Below, in pieces: positions 26,979 to 35,804 of a stretch of DNA of 43,853 bases (within the stretch, counting starts at the first letter, position 1; every line of letters begins with the position of its first letter). The translations under genes and the position numbers were made by a program. The DNA comes from Clostridiales bacterium. GTDB taxonomy: Bacteria; Bacillota; Clostridia; Oscillospirales; Oscillospiraceae. The notes beneath the pieces are model-generated. The model had not been told where the DNA came from and ran no database searches. It was given only the letters and a program-made list of their open reading frames with translations. Location of the stretch: the NCBI GenBank assembly GCA_021202775.1, contig JAJQCJ010000030.1, positions 1 through 43,853 of the forward strand, given 5' to 3'.

Positions 26979-27848
26979 TCAGTCCTCCATAACGAAGTGC
27001 TGATAATCCTTCACACTGTTCCAGTTGCCGCCCCAGAAAAAGCCGTGGTCGGTAAAGAGCCGGTAGCACAGGTCGGTTTCGTCGATTTTATAGGGCGTGT
27101 CCGCCGAGCGGTCCACATAGTCCCCGGAATTGGCGGGGAAGTAGCCCGCAGAGGTGACATAGGGATTGTACAGCGGGTTGACGTCCACCGCCAGGCCGTA
27201 GGCATGGGCGCTCAGGTGGTCGCTGCCGGAGACGGTGCGATAGTTGAAGCAGGAGGTGTTGTTGTCCGCCATGGACGCCTCATCGTCCCCGCCGTATTCG
27301 TCGATCAGCAGCATCTTCTCAATAGGGTACTGGGCGTCATACAGCCCCCGGAAGATTTCCAGCAGGTCGGCACTGATGCTCTTGTTGCAGACCATCTCCC
27401 CGAGATGCACCTCCCCGTCGAAGCCGATATGGAGCACCCGCAGGTAGCGCAGGTCGTCCCGGCTGACGGTGCAGCCCTCCGGATAGGAGACGCCATCCAT
27501 CCGGGCGAACACCTCATCGGTCAGCGCGCTTTCGGTGAAGAGCAGGTCGGCGTCCAGCCCGGACAGCTCCTCCGCCGTCAGCACGGTGCCTGCCGCCATA
27601 TTCAGCACGTCCTCCTCCGTCAGGGCCTGCACCTCCGGCTCTGTACTGGAGGACGTTTCCCGGTTGTCAGCCTCCGGCTCCGCGGTGGAGGAGAGGACAC
27701 TTTCCTCCGAGACCGGGCCGGAGAACTGCGCCCCGGCGGCGGAGCTGCCGCTGTCCGCTCCGGCCGGTGCGCCGCAGCCTGCCAGCAGGGCCAGCAGAAG
27801 GGCGGCGCTGAGTGACCGCGCAAGGGCGGTACGAACGGTATCTCTCAC
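26979..27848 (-). CDS. Lipoprotein with M15 (VanY/D-Ala-D-Ala carboxypeptidase-like) domain
   Basis: This 289-residue lipoprotein begins with a basic stretch, a hydrophobic core and the lipobox LLAGC with Cys25. A Ser/Glu-rich linker follows to about residue 75. The C-terminal domain has the M15 zinc motif SAHAYGLAVDVN and a final His in DYQHFVMED, the M15C form; GFFWGGNW lies between. Such enzymes trim D-amino acids from the peptidoglycan stem outside the membrane. The GTG start at 27848 follows AAAGGGGG. The gene lies directly behind the rnc terminator with almost no room for a promoter. Confidence 0.85.
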   Translation of the reverse strand: MRDTVRTALARSLSAALLLALLAGCGAPAGADSGSSAAGAQFSGPVSEESVLSSTAEPEADNRETSSSTEPEVQALTEEDVLNMAAGTVLTAEELSGLDADLLFTESALTDEVFARMDGVSYPEGCTVSRDDLRYLRVLHIGFDGEVHLGEMVCNKSISADLLEIFRGLYDAQYPIEKMLLIDEYGGDDEASMADNNTSCFNYRTVSGSDHLSAHAYGLAVDVNPLYNPYVTSAGYFPANSGDYVDRSADTPYKIDETDLCYRLFTDHGFFWGGNWNSVKDYQHFVMED

Positions 27849-27865
27849 AGAAATTCCCCCTTTGA

Positions 27866-27903
27866 ATAAAAAACCAGCCGGCGGCCCCTGGGCCGCCGGC
27901 TGG
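27866..27903 (-). terminator. Strong terminator between rnc and the M15 lipoprotein
   Basis: On the minus strand CCAGCCGGCGGCC pairs with GGCCGCCGGCTGG (27874-27903), followed by TTTTTTATT. It separates the plsX-rnc transcript from the lipoprotein gene. Confidence 0.92.
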
Positions 27904-27910
27904 ACAGAGC

Positions 27911-28585
27911 TTACTGGCTCAGCTTCGCAATGGCCGCTCTGGCCGCCATCTGCTCCGCCTCTTTTTTGCTGCGGCCGGTGCCCTGGCCCACGGGCTGTTC
28001 GTTGAGCCGCACCTCCATGGTGAACTGCTTGGCGTGGTCCGGGCCGGACTCCCCCACCAGATGATAGGTCAGCACCTGGCCGCTCTTGCGCTGCACCAGC
28101 TCCTGAAGGGCGGTCTTGTAGTCCCGGCTGGCCTCGTAGGCCTTGGCCATGTTGTTCAGGATGAAACGCTGAATGATGCGCCGGGCCTCGTCGATGCCGC
28201 CGTCTAGGTAGACCGCCGCCAGTACCGCCTCCACCGCATCCGCGTTGATGGAGGGGCGGGTGCGTCCGCCGCCGGCCTCCTCCCCCTTGCCCAGCTTCAG
28301 GTAGGCCCCCAGCTGCAGCTCTTTGGCCACCAGCACCAGGCTGTTTTCGCACACCAGGCTGGCCCGCAGCCGGGTCAGGTTGCCCTCCGGCAGCTCCGGG
28401 AAGGTGCGGTACAGGCTGTCCGCCACCACCATGCCCAGGATGCTGTCCCCCAGGAACTCCAGCCGCTCGTTGGAGTGGATGCCGCCCAGGTGATGCTCGT
28501 TGGCGTAGGAGCTGTGGATCAGGGCGTTCTCCAGCAGGGAGATGTCCTTGAAATGATAGTCCAGCCTTTCTTCCAGTGATTTCAT
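27911..28585 (-). CDS. rnc: Ribonuclease III
   Basis: This 224-residue endonuclease cuts double-stranded RNA in rRNA and mRNA processing. The signature HSNERLEFLGDSILGMVVAD (about residues 37-56) carries metal-binding acids, NADAVEAVLAAVYLDGG the second set, and residues about 155-224 form the dsRNA-binding domain (GESGPDHAKQFTMEV, GRSKKEAEQMAARAA). The ATG at 28585 was chosen because AAAGGAG precedes it by eight bases; the frame upstream is open but lies in plsX. It follows plsX by 31 bp with no acpP between. Confidence 0.96.
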   Translation of the reverse strand: MKSLEERLDYHFKDISLLENALIHSSYANEHHLGGIHSNERLEFLGDSILGMVVADSLYRTFPELPEGNLTRLRASLVCENSLVLVAKELQLGAYLKLGKGEEAGGGRTRPSINADAVEAVLAAVYLDGGIDEARRIIQRFILNNMAKAYEASRDYKTALQELVQRKSGQVLTYHLVGESGPDHAKQFTMEVRLNEQPVGQGTGRSKKEAEQMAARAAIAKLSQ

Positions 28586-28616
28586 ATTGCTTAACTCCTT
28601 TGGATGCACCGCCCGG

Positions 28617-29651
28617 TCACTCCTGTGCGGCCTGCGGTGGCAGAACCATGTGGTCCATGTTGTCAATGATCTCCTGTTCCACATCCGCGCTGACAAACTG
28701 GATGGCCTGCTTCACGGCGTTGAAGAAAGCGAAGGCGTCGCTGTTGCCGTGGGCCTTGATGACGGGGGCCTGTACCCCCAGGAAGGCGGTGCCGCCGGTC
28801 TCCCGGCTGTCCAGCATTTTCCGGAAGCCGCCCATGTCGCCCTTGATCATCAGGTAGCCCAGCTTGGTTTTCGTGTTGGTCATGAACAGGTCTTTCAGGC
28901 CGTGGACGATGAAGTTGGCGGTGCCCTCCATGGTTTTGAGGACGATATTCCCCACAAAGCCGTCCGCCACCAGGACGTCCACCGCGTCAGGGCTAGCCAG
29001 ACTGGTGGGCTCCACGTTGCCCACGAAGTTGATGCGCCCGGCGTCTCCGGCCCGTTTCAGCAGGGCGTAGACCTCCTTATACAGCTCGCTGCCCTTGCTG
29101 GGCTCCGCGCCGATGTTGATGAGGCCCACCCTGGGGTTCTCCCGGCCCAGCACCTTTTCGGCATAGAAACTGCCCATGAAGGCGAACTGGAGCATATACT
29201 CGGCGGTACACTCGGCGTTGGCCCCGGCGTCGATCAGCACGGCGCTGCCCGCCCCGGTGGGCACCACCGGGGCCACAGCGGCCCGCTTGATGCCGGGAAT
29301 CCGCCGGACGATCAGGGTTGCGCCGCTGAGCAGCGCCCCGGTGGAGCCGGCGGAGATAAAGGCACCCCCCTTGCCGTCCCGCACCATCCGCAGGCCCACG
29401 GACATGGAGGAATCCTTCTTCCGCAGGCAGACCCGTGCGGGGTCGTCGCAGATCTCCACCACCTGGGTGGCGTTGACGATGGTGACCCCCTCCGGCAGGG
29501 TGGCCTTGTCGTCCGAGAGAACCTTGCGGATGTCCTCCTCCCGGCCCACCAGGGTGATGTCACAGCCCAGCTCCTTGTGGGCGCGCAGTGCGCCCCGGAC
29601 GGGCTCCGCAGGGGCCAGGTCGCCGCCCATTGCGTCAATAATAATGTTCAT
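28617..29651 (-). CDS. plsX: Phosphate acyltransferase PlsX
   Basis: This 344-residue enzyme makes acyl-phosphate from acyl-ACP, the first step of phospholipid synthesis with PlsY. It begins MNIIIDAMGGDLAPAEPVRG and has FISAGSTGALLSGATLIVRR, PRVGLINIGAEPSKGSELYKE and VDVLVADGFVGNIVLKTMEG, all family blocks. AAGGAG lies about 10 bases before the ATG. In many Firmicutes plsX is followed by fabD, fabG or acpP; here it leads straight to rnc. The 143 bp to trmFO contain hairpin-forming repeats but no clear promoter. Confidence 0.96.
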   Translation of the reverse strand: MNIIIDAMGGDLAPAEPVRGALRAHKELGCDITLVGREEDIRKVLSDDKATLPEGVTIVNATQVVEICDDPARVCLRKKDSSMSVGLRMVRDGKGGAFISAGSTGALLSGATLIVRRIPGIKRAAVAPVVPTGAGSAVLIDAGANAECTAEYMLQFAFMGSFYAEKVLGRENPRVGLINIGAEPSKGSELYKEVYALLKRAGDAGRINFVGNVEPTSLASPDAVDVLVADGFVGNIVLKTMEGTANFIVHGLKDLFMTNTKTKLGYLMIKGDMGGFRKMLDSRETGGTAFLGVQAPVIKAHGNSDAFAFFNAVKQAIQFVSADVEQEIIDNMDHMVLPPQAAQE

Positions 29652-29794
29652 CTGTGGTCGCTCCTTCTCTTCTATTTTTGTAAGGGGCGCGCATAAGGCG
29701 TTCCCATGCGGAACGCATCATGCCCACCCCCAGGGGGACAGGGTACGGGGAGAGGCCAGGGCTTCCTGCATTTGGCCTCCCGACCGTTACCGGG

Positions 29795-31099
29795 TCACAG
29801 CTCCAGCTTTGCCAGGGCCTCCAGCGCCCTGGCCGCCAGGGCGGCATTTTTTGCCCTCTTGCCGCCCCGCACCTTTTTCTCCAGTGGGGGAATGATGCCG
29901 AAGTTGACGTTCATGGGCTGGAAGTCAGTGACAGTGGGGTTGCTGACGTAGCGGGCCAGGGCTCCCAGGGCGGTTTCCGGGGGAAAATCCACCGGCGGCT
30001 GCCCCAGCAGGCGGTGGGCCAGCTCCACCCCGGCCACCAGGCCGGAAGCGGCGGACTCCACATAGCCCTCCACGCCGGTCATCTGCCCGGCGAAGGTCAG
30101 CCTCGGCTCCTCCGCCACCTGATAGTAGCGGTTCAGCAGGCGGGGGGAGTTCAGATAAGTGTTCCGGTGCATCACGCCATACCGGAGGAACTCCGCCTGC
30201 TCCAGGCCGGGAATCATCCGGAACACCCGCCGCTGCTCCGGCCAGGTCAGGTGGGTCTGGAAGCCTACCATATTATAGATGGAGCCTTCCCCGTTGTCCT
30301 TGCGCAGCTGCACCACCGCGTAAGGCTCCTTCCCCGTCCGGGGGTCAGTGAGGCCCACCGGCTTCAGCGGGCCGTAGCACAGGGTGTCGTGGCCCCTCCG
30401 GCCCATGACCTCCACCGGCATACAGCCTTCAAAGACGGTCTTGTCCTCAAAGCCGTGGAGTTTGGCCTCCTCCGCATTGCACAGGGCCAGCCAGAAGGCG
30501 TCGTACTCCTCCCGGCTCATGGGGCAGTTGATATAGTCCGGGGTGCCCTTGTCGTAGCGGCTGGCGAACCAGGCTTTCCCCATGTCGATGCTTTCGAAGG
30601 ACACCAGAGGGGCCACAGCGTCGAAGAAGTGGAGGTATTCCTCCTGGGGGAAGCAGCGGGCAATGTCCTCCGCCAGGGGGTCGGAGGTCAGGGGGCCGGA
30701 GGCCACCAGCACCGTCCCCTCCGGGGGGATGGCCGTCACCTCGCCCGCCGTCACCGTGATGTTGGGGTGGCTGCGGACAGCCTGGGTCACCTTCCGGGCG
30801 AAAGCCTCCCGGTCCACCGCCAGGGCTCCGCCCGCCGGAAGGGCGGTGGCATCGGCGCAGGCCATGATCAGGGAGCCGCAGCGGCGCATCTCCTCTTTCA
30901 GCAGGCCCACGGCGTTCTCCACATTGTTGGCCCGGAGGCTGTTGGAACAGATCAGCTCGGCAAAGTCCGGGCTTTTGTGGGCGGGGGTCATCTTCTCCGG
31001 CTTCATCTCCCGCAGATCTACGGGGATGCCCCGCCGGGCCAGCTGCCAGGCGGCCTCGGAACCGGCCAGCCCGGCCCCAATGACGATCACAGGCTCCAT
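29795..31099 (-). CDS. trmFO: Methylenetetrahydrofolate--tRNA-(uracil-5-)-methyltransferase TrmFO
   Basis: This 434-residue flavoenzyme makes ribothymidine 54 in tRNA with methylene-THF and FADH2. It has the FAD loop VIGAGLAGSEAAWQLARRG at the start, LREMKPEKMTPAHKSPDFAELICSNSL with the catalytic-region Cys, PMSREEYDAFW, and GVEGYVESAASGLVAG near the C-terminus. The start codon directly abuts the topA stop, so the two are co-translated; topA-trmFO is a common Firmicutes order. Confidence 0.97.
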   Translation of the reverse strand: MEPVIVIGAGLAGSEAAWQLARRGIPVDLREMKPEKMTPAHKSPDFAELICSNSLRANNVENAVGLLKEEMRRCGSLIMACADATALPAGGALAVDREAFARKVTQAVRSHPNITVTAGEVTAIPPEGTVLVASGPLTSDPLAEDIARCFPQEEYLHFFDAVAPLVSFESIDMGKAWFASRYDKGTPDYINCPMSREEYDAFWLALCNAEEAKLHGFEDKTVFEGCMPVEVMGRRGHDTLCYGPLKPVGLTDPRTGKEPYAVVQLRKDNGEGSIYNMVGFQTHLTWPEQRRVFRMIPGLEQAEFLRYGVMHRNTYLNSPRLLNRYYQVAEEPRLTFAGQMTGVEGYVESAASGLVAGVELAHRLLGQPPVDFPPETALGALARYVSNPTVTDFQPMNVNFGIIPPLEKKVRGGKRAKNAALAARALEALAKLEL

Positions 31100-33532
31100 T
31101 TACTCCTCCGTTCCCGGCGCTTTGGCCTGCTTCGCGGCCTCACGGTTGGCCTTTGCAATCTCCCGGCCTCTGGCCAGCGCCGCCTTCTGGGCCTCCGTCA
31201 GCTGCCGCTTGGGTTTGTCGGCGGAGGCGGTTTTCGTGGCTGCGGCCTTCTTCGTGCCGGATGTGCGCTTCTTTGCGGCGGTACCGGTTTTCTTCCCAGC
31301 GGCGGCGGTCTGTTTCGTCCCGGCAGGCGATTCCTTTGCCGTCGGTTCGGCGACGGCGTCCGCCGCAATGCCGCTGACCGTCTCCGAGGAGGAAGTCTCC
31401 GTTTTCTTCTTCCGGTAGCCCCGCTGGTCCTCCGGCAGGAAGTTGGGGCAGTCCGGCGTGACGCAGAAGGGCTTCTTCGCCCCCTTGCCGGACAGCTTGA
31501 ACATGGTCTTGCCGCAGACGGGGCAGTTCTCCTTGGTGGGAACATCCCAGGTCATAAAGTCGCAGACCAGGCCGTTGGCGCTGCGGTTATGCTCACAGCC
31601 GTAGTAGGTGTAGCCGTTGCGGCTGGTCTTTTTCAGGATGCGGCTGCCGCACTTGGGGCACCTGCCCGGCATTTCAATGACCAAAGGCTTGGTGAAGGTA
31701 CACTCCGGGTAGCCGGGGCAGGCCAGGAAGCGGCCAAACCGGCCGGTTTTGATGACCATCTTCCTGCCGCAGACTTCACAGACCTCGTCCGTCTCCTCGG
31801 CGGGGATTTTGATACGGGTGCCGTCCAGGTCCTTCTCCGCCTGGGCCAGCTCGGCGCTGAATCCGGCGTAGAAGGTGCGCAGCACCTCCTTCCAGTAGGT
31901 CTTGCCCTGCTCCACCTCGTCCAGCTGCTCCTCCATATGGGCGGTGAAGTCCGGGTCCACGATGTCGGTAAATTTGTCCTCCATCAGCTCGGTGGTGACC
32001 TCTCCCAGCGGGGTGGGTTTCAGGGCCTTGCCCTCCTTCACCACATAATACCGCTCCAAAATAGTGGAGACGGTGGGGGCATAGGTGGAGGGGCGGCCAA
32101 TGCCCTTCTCCTCCAGGGTCTTGATGAGGGAGGCCTCCGTGTAGCGGGGCGGGGGCTGGGTGAAGTGCTGGGCTTTGTCCCACTTGTCCAGGCGGACGAC
32201 CTCTCCCTCCGTCAGGTCGGGCAGGGGGGAGCCAAGCCCCTCCTCCCCCTCGTCCTTGCTCTCCACATAGACGGCGGTGAAGCCGGCAAATTTCAGGCTG
32301 GAGTGGGTGGCCCGGAACAGGTGGGTGCCCGCCGTCACGTCGATGGAGACGGCGTCATAGACGGCGTTGGACATCTGGGAGGCCAGGAACCGGCTCCAAA
32401 TCAGCTTGTAGACCTTGAACTGCTCCGCAGTCAGGCTCTTCTTAATGTCCTCCGGCGCCAGGGAAACATCGGTGGGGCGGATGGCCTCGTGGCCGTCCTG
32501 GGCGCCGGACTTCGTCTTGTACACCCGGGGTTTGCCGTAGTAGTACGCCTGGCCGTAGCGGCCGGTGATCATCTGTGCCGCGGCGGCGGTGGCCTCGTCG
32601 GAGAGGCGGACGGAGTCGGTACGCATATAGGTGATGAGGCCCACGGTGCCCTCCCCGGCCACGTCGATGCCCTCATAAAGCTGCTGGGCGATGGACATGG
32701 TGCGCCGGGGGGTCATCCCCAGCTTCCGGCTGGCCTCCTGCTGTAAGGTGGAGGTGGTGAAGGGGGGCGCGGGGAGGCGCTGCTTCTCCGTCCTGCGGAC
32801 GGCGGACACCACAAAGGTCTGTTTCGGCAGGTCGGCCAGAATCCCGTCCGCCGCCGCCTCATTGGGCAGCTCCGCCTTTTTTTTGCCCTCCCCGTGGTAG
32901 TGGGCGGTGAAGGAGCCGACATTGGGGGCGATGCGGCTCAGGTTCACGTCCAGAGACCAAGATTCCTGGGGGATGAAGGCCCGAATCTCCCGCTCCCGCT
33001 CCACCACGATGCGGGTGACCACGGACTGCACCCGCCCGGCGCTGAGGCCCCGGCGAATCTTCCGCCACAGCAGCGGGGACAGCTGGTAGCCCACGATGCG
33101 GTCCAAAATCCGGCGGGCCTGCTGGGCGTCCACCAGGTCCTGGTCGATGTCCCTGGGGTGCCGGATGGACTCCGTGACAACTTTTTTCGTGATTTCGTTG
33201 AAGGTGACCCGATAGGTTTTGTCGTCCGGGATGTCCAGCAGCGCCTTCAGGTGCCAGGAGATGGCCTCCCCCTCCCGGTCAGGGTCGGTGGCCAGATAGA
33301 TGGTCTTGCTCTTTTTGGCGGCCTTTTTCAGGCTGTCAATGACCTCTTCCTTCCCCTTGATGGGGGTGTAGACCGGCTCAAAGTCGGCCTCGATGTCCAC
33401 ACCCAGCTTGCTCTTGGGGAGATCCCGGATGTGCCCCATGGACGCGATCACCTGGTAGTCCGGGCCAAGGTACTTGCCAATGGTCTTGGCCTTGGCCGGA
33501 GACTCCACGATGACCAAATTGGTTTTTGACAT
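31100..33532 (-). CDS. topA: DNA topoisomerase I
   Basis: This 810-residue type IA enzyme relaxes negative supercoils. The TOPRIM domain starts LVIVESPAKAKTIGKYLG, with TDPDREGEAISWH near 72; the active-site Tyr is about 302 in GLITYMRTDSVRLS. Three C4 zinc modules follow (CEVCGRKMVIKTGRFGRFLACPGYPEC-type, about 585-700), two canonical and the last shortened (CPVC...CVTPDC). The last 90 residues are a Lys/Ala/Thr-rich tail (TAAAGKKTGTAAKKRTSGTK), which likely binds DNA without specificity. It follows dprA by 53 bp; GGGAGGAA precedes the ATG. Confidence 0.97.
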   Translation of the reverse strand: MSKTNLVIVESPAKAKTIGKYLGPDYQVIASMGHIRDLPKSKLGVDIEADFEPVYTPIKGKEEVIDSLKKAAKKSKTIYLATDPDREGEAISWHLKALLDIPDDKTYRVTFNEITKKVVTESIRHPRDIDQDLVDAQQARRILDRIVGYQLSPLLWRKIRRGLSAGRVQSVVTRIVVEREREIRAFIPQESWSLDVNLSRIAPNVGSFTAHYHGEGKKKAELPNEAAADGILADLPKQTFVVSAVRRTEKQRLPAPPFTTSTLQQEASRKLGMTPRRTMSIAQQLYEGIDVAGEGTVGLITYMRTDSVRLSDEATAAAAQMITGRYGQAYYYGKPRVYKTKSGAQDGHEAIRPTDVSLAPEDIKKSLTAEQFKVYKLIWSRFLASQMSNAVYDAVSIDVTAGTHLFRATHSSLKFAGFTAVYVESKDEGEEGLGSPLPDLTEGEVVRLDKWDKAQHFTQPPPRYTEASLIKTLEEKGIGRPSTYAPTVSTILERYYVVKEGKALKPTPLGEVTTELMEDKFTDIVDPDFTAHMEEQLDEVEQGKTYWKEVLRTFYAGFSAELAQAEKDLDGTRIKIPAEETDEVCEVCGRKMVIKTGRFGRFLACPGYPECTFTKPLVIEMPGRCPKCGSRILKKTSRNGYTYYGCEHNRSANGLVCDFMTWDVPTKENCPVCGKTMFKLSGKGAKKPFCVTPDCPNFLPEDQRGYRKKKTETSSSETVSGIAADAVAEPTAKESPAGTKQTAAAGKKTGTAAKKRTSGTKKAAATKTASADKPKRQLTEAQKAALARGREIAKANREAAKQAKAPGTEE

Positions 33533-33585
33533 AATGAAACTTCCTCCCAGTATGGAGGCGGGGAACCCTCCCCGCAGAGCGCAAA

Positions 33586-34884
33586 CTAATGTGCCGCCAG
33601 AGAGAAGCGGCTGTCAGGCCCTTCCGTCACCAGCCCCTTGATGCAGAGGATGGTCAGGGCGGAGTTGACCGCCACCACAGGCAGGCTGCAGCCCGCCGCC
33701 ACCTCGTCCGCGGTGGCAGGGCCCCCTGCCAGCACAGAGCAGCACTGAAACTCCGTATCCGAACAGCGGTCACGGAGGGCATTTAAGTCAATATAATCTG
33801 AGACGGGCGAACTGTCAACCTTTTTTTCCGGGCTTTTTTCCGGCTGACTGATTTTTTCCTCCTCCTTTCCGGGGGAGGGCTGCGCCTCCGGGGCCTCCGC
33901 CTTCTGCTTCGGCGGCCGGTCAGACAGCGCTTCTGACTCCACCGCCATGCGCTGGGCCCGGACCGCCTCCGGCAGCTCCGGCAGGCGGCCCACCGCGGCG
34001 AAGCGCTGACGGGCCAGATCAAAGATGTCCTCCTTGTCCAGCAGGACGGAGACGTACCCGGCCCGGATCAGGTCGTTGGTGCCCAGGGCAGAGGGAACAC
34101 CGATGTTGGCCGGGGGCACGAACACCTCCCGGCCCTGCTCCAGGGCCAGGTGGGCCACCTGCACGGCGCCGCTGGCCAGATCCCCCTCCACGCAGATGAC
34201 GCAGTCCGCCATGCCGGTCAGAATGCGATTCCGGGCGCGGAAGAGCTGGGCTGTGGGTCTGGTGCCTGGCGGGGATTCGCTGAGGAGGAAGCCGTAGGTG
34301 GTGATGTCCTCATACAGCCTGCGGCAGGCGTCGGTGTTGTAATAGGGCACATCCACGCCGCCGGCCACCACAGCCCCCACCGGCTGCCCCGCCTGCAAAG
34401 CCCCCAGCAGGGCGTTCTCGTCACAGCCCATCACCACGCCGGTGACCACCAGCAGGCCGGCCCGGCTCAGGTCGAAGGCGAAGCTGTGGGCCAGCTTCTT
34501 CCCGTAAGGGGTGGCGTGGCGGGTGCCCGCCATGGCGACGATGAAGGGGGCGTTCAGGTTCAGCGCCTGCCCCCGGAGGTACAGCACCAGAGGCGGGTCC
34601 TCGATGTCCCGGAGGGCGGGCGGGTAGACGGCGTCCTGGACGGTGATGATTTGAATCCCCCGGTCTTGGCAGTCCGCCAGAATCTCCTCCGCCCGGCGCA
34701 GGGACTTGTCCTCCAGCAGAGCGATCTGCCGGGCCTGGAGGAAGGGCAGCAGGCGGTAATCCCGCCTGTCCCCATAGTAGGCCCCGGAGGCGGAGCCGAA
34801 GTGGGTGTAGACCTGCCAGGCTGTCTGGGTATCCAGGGTCTGGCTCAGCCAGAGCAGATGCTTCAGGGAATCCGTTGCAGGCAT
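33586..34884 (-). CDS. dprA: DNA-processing protein DprA
   Basis: This 432-residue protein loads RecA on single-stranded DNA in natural transformation and is widely kept in Firmicutes. It has a SAM-like N-terminal part, the Rossmann fold (AMAGTRHATPYGKKLA, VAGGVDVPYYNTDACRRLYED, LSESPPGTRPTAQLFRARNRILTGMADCVICVEG), and a C-terminal winged-helix domain after a charged linker (about 300-370). Where most DprA proteins have GIDxxAHxGAL, this one has GCDENALLGAL, and the GSLxTA block reads SGAVQVA, so the branch is divergent. It lies between ecfA2 and topA. Confidence 0.92.
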   Translation of the reverse strand: MPATDSLKHLLWLSQTLDTQTAWQVYTHFGSASGAYYGDRRDYRLLPFLQARQIALLEDKSLRRAEEILADCQDRGIQIITVQDAVYPPALRDIEDPPLVLYLRGQALNLNAPFIVAMAGTRHATPYGKKLAHSFAFDLSRAGLLVVTGVVMGCDENALLGALQAGQPVGAVVAGGVDVPYYNTDACRRLYEDITTYGFLLSESPPGTRPTAQLFRARNRILTGMADCVICVEGDLASGAVQVAHLALEQGREVFVPPANIGVPSALGTNDLIRAGYVSVLLDKEDIFDLARQRFAAVGRLPELPEAVRAQRMAVESEALSDRPPKQKAEAPEAQPSPGKEEEKISQPEKSPEKKVDSSPVSDYIDLNALRDRCSDTEFQCCSVLAGGPATADEVAAGCSLPVVAVNSALTILCIKGLVTEGPDSRFSLAAH

Positions 34885-34945
34885 GGGCGGGCCTCCTTAT
34901 CTCAAATCTCTCAATCAGGTGGGGTCAGGGTTCCGTTTGGCGGAA

Positions 34946-35803
34946 TCACTGTCCGTTTTTCAGGGCGGTCAGGGCGGCCACCGCTTCCTCCATGGTGTAA
35001 ATATTGTCCTCCACCGGCAGGCCCCTGGCCTTCAGCTTCTGGAACAGCCGGGTCAGCTGGGGGGTGTTCAGCCCCATGGCCCGCAGCTCGTCCCCGTGGG
35101 AGAACACCTCCCGGGGGGTGCCGTCCAGGGGCAGCCTGCCGTCGTTCACCACCACCACCCGGTCCACCATTCTGGCCACATCCTCCATGGAGTGGGAGAC
35201 GATGATGACGGTGGCGTTCTTTGCATCGTGATAGTTGCGGATGTTTTTCAGCACCCCGTCCCGGCCCGCCGGGTCCAGCCCCGCCGTGGGCTCGTCCAGA
35301 ATCAGCACCTTGGGCTCCATGGCGATGACCCCGGCGATGGCCACCCGGCGCTTCTGGCCGCCGGACAGCTCAAAGGGACTTTTTTGCAGCAGGTCGTCCC
35401 GGAGGCCCACAAAGTAGGCCGCCTCGTGTACCCGGCGGTCGATCTCATCCTCCGGCAGCTTCATGTTCTTGGGGCCGAAGGCAATGTCCTCATACACCGT
35501 GTTCTCAAAGAGCTGATACTCCGGGTACTGGAACACCAACCCCACCTTGAACCGGGCGGCGTGGGTGCGCTCCTTGGTCTCCCAGATGTCCTCCCCGTCC
35601 ACCAGCACCTGGCCGGAGGTGGGCTTCAGCAGGCCGTTCAGGTGCTGAATCAGGGTGGACTTGCCGGAGCCGGTGTGGCCGATGATGCCCATATACTCTC
35701 CGGGGTAGGCCCGGAAATCCACATCGATCAGCGCTTTATGCTCAAAGGGGGTGCCGATGCTGTAGGTGCAGCACAGCTTTCGGGTTTCAATCACTGGTTC
35801 CAA
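34946..35803 (-). CDS. ecfA2: ECF transporter ATPase, A2 subunit
   Basis: This 285-residue ABC ATPase powers vitamin or metal uptake with EcfA1, EcfT and interchangeable S components. It has Walker A GHTGSGKST, Q-loop LVFQYPEYQLFENTVYEDIAFGP, signature ELSGGQKRRVAIAGV and Walker B VLILDEPTAGLD. The best start is the TTG at 35803, one base after the ecfA1 stop, with AAAGGA eight bases before it; longer frames run back into ecfA1. No ecfT follows; the next gene is dprA. Confidence 0.94.
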   Translation of the reverse strand: MEPVIETRKLCCTYSIGTPFEHKALIDVDFRAYPGEYMGIIGHTGSGKSTLIQHLNGLLKPTSGQVLVDGEDIWETKERTHAARFKVGLVFQYPEYQLFENTVYEDIAFGPKNMKLPEDEIDRRVHEAAYFVGLRDDLLQKSPFELSGGQKRRVAIAGVIAMEPKVLILDEPTAGLDPAGRDGVLKNIRNYHDAKNATVIIVSHSMEDVARMVDRVVVVNDGRLPLDGTPREVFSHGDELRAMGLNTPQLTRLFQKLKARGLPVEDNIYTMEEAVAALTALKNGQ

Positions 35804-35804
35804 C

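Noticed and set aside
29652-29794. Terminator between trmFO and plsX
   Set aside because: GCGTTCC/GGAACGC and CCCCC/GGGGG hairpins exist, but no T tract follows on the minus strand, so the operon may continue.
29720-32746. 1008-codon open frame on the plus strand across trmFO and topA
   Set aside because: Long antisense frames are common in GC-rich genes. The product is low-complexity Gly/Leu/His and crosses two well-supported genes.
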